Part shown: positions 45,912 to 54,900 of the stretch, piece by piece
Position numbering within the stretch: position 1 is the stretch's first letter
How the letters are laid out: the number at the start of each line of letters is the position of its first letter
NCBI GenBank assembly: GCA_030770545.1
Contig: CM061105.1
Location: forward strand, 14,250,501 to 14,314,500
Reading direction: 5' to 3'
Origin: Macropodus opercularis
Taxonomy: Eukaryota > Chordata > Actinopteri > Anabantiformes > Osphronemidae
Length of the DNA: 64,000 bases
The notes under the pieces: model-generated
What the model was told of the DNA's origin: nothing
Databases searched by the model: none
What the model saw: only the letters and a program-made list of their open reading frames with translations
Made by a program: the position numbers and the translations under genes

Positions 45912-48900
45912 GTAAGAAGACCAGGCTGTGGTCGAAACGTTCATGTTATGGAATAATAGGACAGACGTGTGTTAGCTTCCTGCAGTAAAGCTAATGTTCG
46001 CCAAACAAACTTTTTGTTCCCATGTGTGTCATGGGAACAAAAAGTTGTTTACAAAAAATATTGACTTTGCTTTTTTTTTGTTAAATTGGCTTTTACGTCC
46101 TGAAAGATAATAGTTATTGACAACCGAGGACGTGGGTAAAGCCGGTGTTATGCTTTTGGTTAGTTTGATGAAGGTTGGCTAAAACGTCACATTTGCTAGG
46201 TAGCTAACGTCGGCTTCCAACCTTCACAGCAGCCGCTTTTAAAACACCTGTCTGTGTTTGTTTAATCTGGTTCCAGTGAGTCCACTAATGTGAGCATTCC
46301 GCACATTCCCGTCCGGTTAATACACTAACTAGCAATAACGGCGTGAGAGACGAGGGCTTTGTTTTTTGACGCGTCGTGTGTTGGTTGGTTTGTGTTTTGG
46401 ATAAAACCACTTGTGTTAACCAAGTGTTGGCAGGTGACAGACCGCGACAGTCGTTGCAGCGCAAATAAGACCTGGTAGGAGTAATACAACAAGACGCTAG
46501 TGACATCTGTGAGGAAGTATTGATTCGGAAATGTGAGTCATTGGTGGCAACCTGTATGTTATTACTTAAAATAGTACATGACCAGTATCTGAAGACCACA
46601 GAGAAATGAAAACCACAGAAGGAAACACAAGAGACCTCAAGTGATGCAAAGCAACCACGAAAAACCCACAAAGATTTAAATAGGCGGAAGATGGTCAGAA
46701 AGAGATTCAAAACCACCAGAAGCACACAACTGAAGAGAAGGCATCTTAAACGTCATACGACCACAAGAGTCAAAAATGATGTTGCTGCAGTGGCACGTGA
46801 GGCTTTCAGGTGCAGCGCAGCGTAGAAGACAGTACAACCCACTGAACTAATTACATTTCTGGATGGGATCTATCAAAACACCCTGTTCAACAGTTAAACT
46901 ACAAACATTGCTCGGAAGTAGTTTTTACTGGCTGCAGGATAAAAGTGAAGATATCTGTAACAGATGACTGCCAATTAGCGCTGGTTTGTAATTTGGAAGG
47001 GATTCTAAACGTTTCTTCTGTCTGTGTGGCCCAAGATCCCAGATGAGGGGAGACGTCTCTGAGGCTGGCCCGACTTTATGATCCAGTTTTGGGTGTTTGT
47101 AGGCAGGAAGTGCAAACACGGTTGGAATGACCTATTCATTCAGGCCAGTCCAGAGCAGACTGGGATATGATTATGACGCACCACACTGAGGATGGCAGCT
47201 ACAGCCAGTATCTAGAGGTTAGTGAGTAAACTGTCTCAAGGCCGCTGCATGTGAAGGCAACATGGAAAGTGGAAGTAGTAGCTGTTCTGTAAAGGAAGTA
47301 GTTTCAGTCCTCTATTGTTTCTGTGATGCACAGCCCACAGGGTGTATAATAACATAACTGTTTAAACTGTTGTTGATCTTTGTTTAGTGTCAGTTTTTTT
47401 TTTTGTTTGGTTGTTGTTGTTGTTTTGGGGGGGAGGGCATTATTGAACTAATGGCTATACTGTAGGGTTAAGCCCAGGTTGAACCAAGACCACCAGTGCC
47501 CTCCTCACTTGTTTTGTCTCAACAGAACATCAGCATCGCTTCAGTTTTGTTCTATTTTGGATTAGTCCTCCTGTCTCTTTAAGCGAAACTCTGTCACACA
47601 AACGCAGCCTCTGGTTTTGTCCTGTGTCTCAGCCTCTGCTGTGTACTTGGAAGACTTGCTGGTCTAGTTTTCCCTCTTGAGGGAATGACCTGTATGTCAT
47701 GCTGTTCTGTTACCTTCCCACCCAGTCGCAGTGAATCATTTGAGGTGTGGTTGGTACTCAAAACACTGCGGCTGAGCGTAGCATGGCTAATAACATACCA
47801 TTAGGCTTAGAAGCAGGTCTCTAAAGAAAGTAATACAAGACAGGGGCCTGGGAAAGGTGCTTAAACAAGCGATGCTGCTCAGATGCTGTGTGTGTAGGAA
47901 TTGTGACATCATTGACTACCTTTGCTGATTGTCTGCACTACATTATTTTCTGTTTTTAGTATTTTATGCACTATGTCTTATTTAACTGTGTTATATGTTT
48001 TTGTGTTTTAATGACTAATAATAATGTTTACTCCTGGTCAAGGAACAGTCATTGAAATGTTGATTAAGGTTGGAAATAAATATTAATAAATAAAGAAAAA
48101 TAAGGTTCCCAAAAACTGTTTTCATTTGGCCTTCGGACAACAAATGAAACAAGCAGAACAAACTCAGGACCTTCGCTCCTTGTTTCTGCACCACACGTGG
48201 TTTCTGGTCTCCCTTTAGCTGTTGGCTCTTGAGCGAGACTAGCCTAGAAGGAGTTTGTTTCGGAAACAGGTGTGTGTGCTTTAGGTGTGTCTCAGAGAGT
48301 AACTGCTGACTTTTGCTCTTTTGTGACTCATGTTGTTTATGCATCCTGTCTTTGTATGTTTAAGCAGTTTCTGTCAAGTTTGTTCTATACGATTTATGTT
48401 TACATTTGCAGTCTAGCAATATTTTCTTCATTTCTGGTCTCTCTCAGGTTTGTTTCTGCTACTGAATCAATTGTAGTCCATTTTAGAAAAAAGGGGAACT
48501 TCAAGGGCCCAACTTGAACTATTTTACACTGTGTTTTATGCCAGTTTGTCTGTCAGGCTCTAAACCAAAAGCACTCAGTGCCTGTCATTTCCTGTATGTT
48601 CCTCTTTTGTATTCATCCACTGGTTTAACAGGGTTATTTTCCTCTTGCATTTTTTTCTCAGTGTTGTGTGGAAACTGGAAGAAATATCACGGAAAACAAA
48701 GGAAGGCAGACGCACACTGTATGAACTAGGTTAGTCATTTCAACTTCCACTGCACCTTCAAGTCAGGAGGTTAAGTCAAAGCCCAAGCCACTGCAGGATC
48801 TGCACAATGTTTAAAAGCTCCTCAGATCATCGGTTCCTTTTTTTTCCATGATGGTGTGCACCTTCTTTTTCACCTTATGTTCACCTACTTTTATTACTTT

Positions 48901-51900
48901 TTACTTGTGATGCCAACTATCAGTTACACCTCCACCTCCATCTGGATGACAAAAGCCACTTGACTGTAAACCAGGTGGGAATTTGTCTTTGCATGAACTA
49001 ACAACACACCTGAATGATTCCCTTTCAGTTTGGTGCTCTCAGGTCTTTTCAACTACCGGAACCTACCAAGTGTCAGGTTTTAGTCCCGTCCTCAACAGTT
49101 GTCTGCCCTTTGTGTGTCTGTGTGTGTGTTCACACCACGCTTGTTATGCTAATACTTGGACTAGTCAGACACTAGCGTCACAAGCACCTGAAACTTGATT
49201 TAATGCTATTATCCAAGGTTTAAGGTCTCTGAACCCATCTCAAAACAAAAGCATAAACTGAGCAGGGGATGTGTCGCTGAAGATTCTCAGGCATCCAGGT
49301 GAGGTTGTCTGGAAGTTGAGTCATAGTAACTGAAGTTCTTTCTTCCTCTGAGCAGGGGACAAACGTTGAATCGTGGGTTAGTCCTCGAGTGGAAAAGCGG
49401 AAGTGAACCTACTCCTATTAAAACAGAGACCTGCCACCCTAAAGCAACAGTCAATATTCCTTTCTAACCAAAGAGATGAAGCACAGAACACGATGAACAA
49501 GAAAAAGTGTAACGGAACAAATATTTGCATTTTAGACATTTAGTGCAAGTATTTCCTTAAATTGCAAAAGGATGGTTTTGATTTATGTGTGCTAACAGCG
49601 ACCACTCTGTCAGTTTGATCAGACAGCTGAATGTGTTTGTTTCCATTGTGTGACGCTGCACTTTTTTCTCGCGTCCTTTCCTGAGGCTTGGTCTGACTCG
49701 AGCTGTGCTGTCAGTTTGTCAAACCAGTTCTGTCTCCACTGGGCTTGTCTTGCAGCAGCCTGTTTTGGGCTCAGTGCTACAAAAGCACTCTACTCTGGAA
49801 ACACTTAATACTAAACGCATTAGTTTGGACTAAATACTAAATACAGTTGCTATATAGAAAGCATCACTTTTATAAATGCTTCATTCTTGTTACAATTGAG
49901 TCATTGTATTTATATAAATAGAATATTTTACATGTATTGCAGGATAGAAGTTGCATAAACATTGATTGAACAACTCAAGTCTACAAACTGAATGATAATA
50001 CCTGTTAATATTTACAAATCGATTGATTTTGAATTAAGTTAGGCCTAACTAAATGAATATTGTTTTGTTTTGCAGGGAACCCTTAAGCCTGGGCTTATGA
50101 GTCAGTGCAGGGCCTTCAGGTAACAGATAATCAAGGTTTGTTTGTTTACCACCTTTTGATCCTGCTGTAAATGTGGTTCAGTAAGGTTTGTTTTTTAACT
50201 CTCCTTCTCTCCCCTGCTCATTGTCTCTCTCTTTCTCTGCCTCTATCTCACCAGTGGCGAGAGAGTTCCTCTCCCGGCCTCTAATGGCCTTGATGCTTGT
50301 TCCTGTAGCCCAGGCATGACTGTAACCTCGAGGAAACACTGTGTTCAGCCCTCTTCCTCATCTTACGAAGGCACAAGTCCCAGGTAAGTGATATGTGTTT
50401 AAACAACTTACTGCTCTCATGTGGCGTGTTTGAGTCAGCAGCTGAAATATAAAACTAGTCACATGTTTTCCCAGGTTCATTCTGGGCCTGACACATGTGA
50501 TTTGAGTCATTTGCGCATGCTTTTTTGCTGCCGATATTTTTCCTAAGCAGTAGCGTGACAGGCTGGCAGCCTTAGTGTTTGGTGTTTTAATACTAACGTC
50601 ACGTTGTTATTTGCCTGTTGAGCCTCGTCTAGATCTGATACACAGCACAGATGGAGGAATCGGATTCTGCGCGAGGGAAGATGCCCTTTGAGGATTCGGT
50701 CTTATTGGCCTCCTTATTGGCTGAGCCCATCAACCTAGAAGGTCAGTGGGGGCCTGTCACAGGGATTGGGAATTACACCTGTTTCAGTATTATGTTGGAA
50801 GGCTTAGCATTTATTGTTATGAAGTTTACTTCTGTCACATTAAATACCTTTAATTAAAATAATGTGTATTTTTCTCCAAGACCTCTAAAAAATGTTAAGT
50901 ATAATCTCTATGTGACTGAGATCTACACCCGATGCCTTGCTTGGGTGACACAGATCTTAGTGTGACCGTCTCGTGTGTCATTCAGATTCCCATTATGTCC
51001 AGTTGCAAGTTGAACTCAATGCCGATGCCCAGAATCTGGAGGCAGAGTCCTGGAGCGTGGCTGTGGACCAGAACTATGTGAAGGCCCTGAGCAAAGAGGC
51101 TGTGAAGAGGCAGGATGTCATCTATGGTGGGCTGCGATTTCAAATCTCTTTTCAACAATGTTATATCATCTATGTAAATAAGACTTTCGTATATTATCCT
51201 CACATTCAGGTTGAATGATGACAATAGGAACTTTCATAAGAAGGAATATCCAGAAACTAATACATTTATTTATCTTCTGTCAATTTCCTAGAGTTGATGC
51301 AGACGGAGATGAACCATGTACGCACTTTAAAAATCCTTCTTCACGTCTACAAGCATGAGTTGAGGAAGTCGCTGCTGTTGGAAGAAGCCAAGCTGGACTC
51401 GTTCTTCCCCGGAGTGGAAACTCTGCTCAGCCTTCACCAGAACTTTCTCAACCGCCTCAAGGAACACCAGAGCCAATGTCTGGAGGAAGGAGGTCCAAAC
51501 TACCAGATCACCAACCTGGGGGATATCCTAGCCTTTCAGGTACAGTGGAGCCATGTTAAAGATTGTAAATTAAATTAATTTGATATTTGTGGGATATTGC
51601 CTGACTCACAGTTGTTATGGCTCATAAATTAGTCGGTGCTAAATAGTTTTTGACAACAGGAATGTTAGCGTGCATTAAGTGGTGTTTTGAAACAAACCTT
51701 GACATCATTGAGTCTTGGTAAGTTGCAACCATTGCTCACATGTCCTCTGCAAAGGAGGTTTGACGGTTTGTTGGCCAGTATTTGCTTTATTTAGGAGTAA
51801 ACAATGTGTTTATGGTATAGCCACGCTCTTCCTGTTCAGACAGACCTCGCATGTCTAGTATAATATATTCACCTCTCCTTGGTGCGTATGCTGCCTCTGT

Positions 51901-54900
51901 CTAGGAATGGCTGCTGTGTCTGAGATGGCTGTGTTTTCTCCATATGCCCAGAAATGATGGTGTTTCAGTGGAAATTTATTGAACTTTTGTGTGTTGCAGT
52001 ATTGTCACAACATTTATTGTTGCAGTGCAATTCATTCATTTAGAAAGAAGCATCTAAAGTTTTCTCAGCTGCTGGTTGTGTCACTGAGGGTTGATATACA
52101 TCACTGCATCAGAATATGCCCCTGTTCTGTTTCCCAGCATGAGCTTTTTTGTTTATTTTTGCTTTTCAAAACTTGGCTGTCATCCCTCCACAGCTTTGTC
52201 CACTTGTATATGTCTGGGGTGTGTTCTTCTTCAGATTTAATCAAATGATGAGCAAGTGTTGTGCAGCCTAAAACATACAATACCATTTATATAAATCACA
52301 TTTTCCCAACTGCTGACCTTTGTGTAAAATAAACATAATTTGTCACATGTCACTCAATGATAGATTGTTGAAAATCTTGTTTTACAGTGTCATGCACTTG
52401 CTTTCACAGTTTTCAGGTTCAATGGGAGAATTAATGATGAAATACTACAGTTTCTTCTGCAGCCATCAAACTGAGGCCGTGAGCTTATACAAAGAACAGC
52501 TACAGAACAACAAGAAGTTTCAGTTTGTTATTAAGGTAAGCAATCAGTCATTTGGCACATCAGCCCACAGCAAAGCACTACGACTGAGGAAAAAAACATG
52601 CATCATAAGAATGTTGCAAGTACTAGTAAAACGTGTCGTGGTGCCAAACGGCGGCTGCAGTGATGCAAAACCCCTCTTGTATATTTGACAGAAAATAGGC
52701 CAACTTCCTGTAGTGCGCCGATTAGGAATTCCTGAATGTTTTCTGTTGGTGACCCAGCGCATCACAAAATATCCAGTCCTGGTGGAGCGAATCATACAGA
52801 ACACTGAAGGTACAATCTTACCTTTCCCGTTCTCCCTGCAAGTTAGTGTTGAGACATCTTACAAACTGAAACAATATACATTTTCATAACTACTTTTGAC
52901 TCCTTACAGCTGAAACAAGTGAGGGTCAATGTCTAGTACAGGCCTTGGATTTGATCAAAGACACCATCTCCAGGGTAAATACTCAGGTCAGCGAATATGA
53001 AAAACTTGCTCGTCTGAGCCAGCGTCTTGACCCAAAGTCTCAAGGCCGAATGAAGGATGGGCGACTGTTCCGAAGAGAAGATCTGGTCTATGGCAGCAGG
53101 TCGTTGCTGCACGAAGGCACCGTCACCTGGAGGTTCTCTGGCAAACAGAAAGGTTTGTGACAAGGTTAATGTAAAATTACTGACGTTGCCTACATGCACA
53201 TTAACGGCCCTAGATGCAGTTCTCTTAATCTGGGATGCCATGTGTACAGTATTAGCAAACTTGGATAAGGAGTTGTTAGTTAAGCCAACATGGGAATTAA
53301 AACATTAACATTTAAACATTGAAACCAAGATAAGAACTGTTGTTTTTTCTCTCTCACATTTTACTGGTCTCAGTCTCTCTACGTAGAACAGATGGTTCAT
53401 GTGCTTTCATATAACTGGGCTCCAACAGAGTCACCAACCAAGTGATTGACAGCTGAGTAAAATTATAAGCAGGTTATATGTGGTTATACTTGTTTACATT
53501 GGAAGTTCAACCTCGGGACAAACTGCTTGGAGAATGATTCAGAGAACCAGTATAACAACAATGTTTTGTTATTATTTAAGAGTCATAGATTAACAGTTGC
53601 ACATGATGCAAGGTCGACATGTCCAACTTTCATTGCAGCCACTTGTGTTTTGTTGCTGAGCAGCTTTAATTTCCCCCTGCAGACGTCCACGCTGTGCTGC
53701 TTTCGGACGTGCTCCTCCTCTTACAGGAGAAGGACCAGAAGCTTGTTTATGCTGCTGTGGTAAGTTCTGCTAAGACATGACTGTAGAAGCACCATCAGTA
53801 GCGCCAGTTATAATTATTATCATAAAAACCCTATGTCAGATGTTTTTATGATGCCCCAAAGAGGGGTTTATTCGTGATTTATTACCCTGTAGTATGATCT
53901 TGCATAAAATGAAGGAGCAGTCATGGTGTTGAGGTAATTAATATTAATAATACTAATTTTGTGACTCGTGCAGGACAACTACCCACCAGTGATCTCACTT
54001 CAAAGGCTGATCGTTAGGGAGGTGGCACATGAAAACAACGCGTTGTTTCTTATCTGTGCCTGCACCTCCAGCAGACCGCTGATGTACGAGATCCACGCAA
54101 GCTCCTGGGAGGAGTGCATCACCTGGATGGCCCTCATACGGGGGGCTGTGGAAAGGTGAGCCGCTGCTACTACCACTAAGGTTTAATAGTAGTGGTACAG
54201 TACACATCAATAGCGTTGACGCTGGTGAGAGAAAAGCACGCCAGTGACTTAAACCTTTAGATCATGAGGGCGCTTGTGTTGTGAAATTCAGAATTTCTGT
54301 TTTAACGCCTTTATAATATTACACTACCAAGTTTGATGTGTGTGGTTCCAGCTGCAGAGAGGACGAGGAATACAGTGAACTGATTGATAAACTGCAGAAA
54401 TGTCAAGGTAAGCCATTACGCGAACCCTATCAGAGCTAGATTTCATTCTGTGTTAGGCAAGGTTTTAATCTAATGTTTTTACAATATCGTGACTTTTATT
54501 ATGTAGTGCTAAATATGAAGGAAGAACTTAAAAAAATTGTGTAGTAGGTTAGCTAATGTTTTTTTTTTTTTGTTACAATTTCTTATAAATAGCATAAGTG
54601 TGTCAATTAACACAATTTTCTTTTTCAATTACAACTGGTGTAGACCGTGTTAGTTTGTTGCTCTGTAGTCAAAGGCTTAATCCTTTTCTTTTTCTCCCTA
54701 TTACTTAATCTAAACGAAACCTCATCTCTGGTATTGTATACTGTTGCTCTTAAGATGTTCTGAAGGAGAAAGATGACCAGATAAAGCAACATCTGACTGA
54801 GAAGCAGCGGGTTTTTGCTGATTTTTATGAGACTGTAACAGAACAGGAATCCCCCTACAAAGACCTGCTGCTCCAGGAACGGGAGACACTGCTCAAAGGA

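Larger units (their letters stand above)
45912..50075 (+). other. arhgef18: arhgef18 intron 1
   Basis: A 4.2 kb intron holding a long hairpin at 46003-46050, an A/C-rich degenerate minisatellite at about 46565-46780, a T-run/(TTG)n low-complexity tract at 47394-47434, and a fragment of a dispersed fish repeat at about 49270-49400. No gene is supported. Confidence 0.75.

Noticed and set aside
45519..45956. 145-codon plus frame covering the arhgef18 promoter
   Set aside because: Only its end (MEVNTK...) overlaps a credible exon. The upstream part is the GC-rich promoter with tandem repeats, and the downstream part reads into intron.
46285..46725. 146-codon minus-strand frame, superficially membrane-like
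   Set aside because: Produced by a degenerate A/C-rich repeat whose complement encodes Phe/Leu/Val/Ser; no conserved motif.
52972..52979. Donor-like aggtaaat inside arhgef18 exon 9
   Set aside because: The reading frame and homology (IKDTISRVNTQVSEYEK) continue straight through it.
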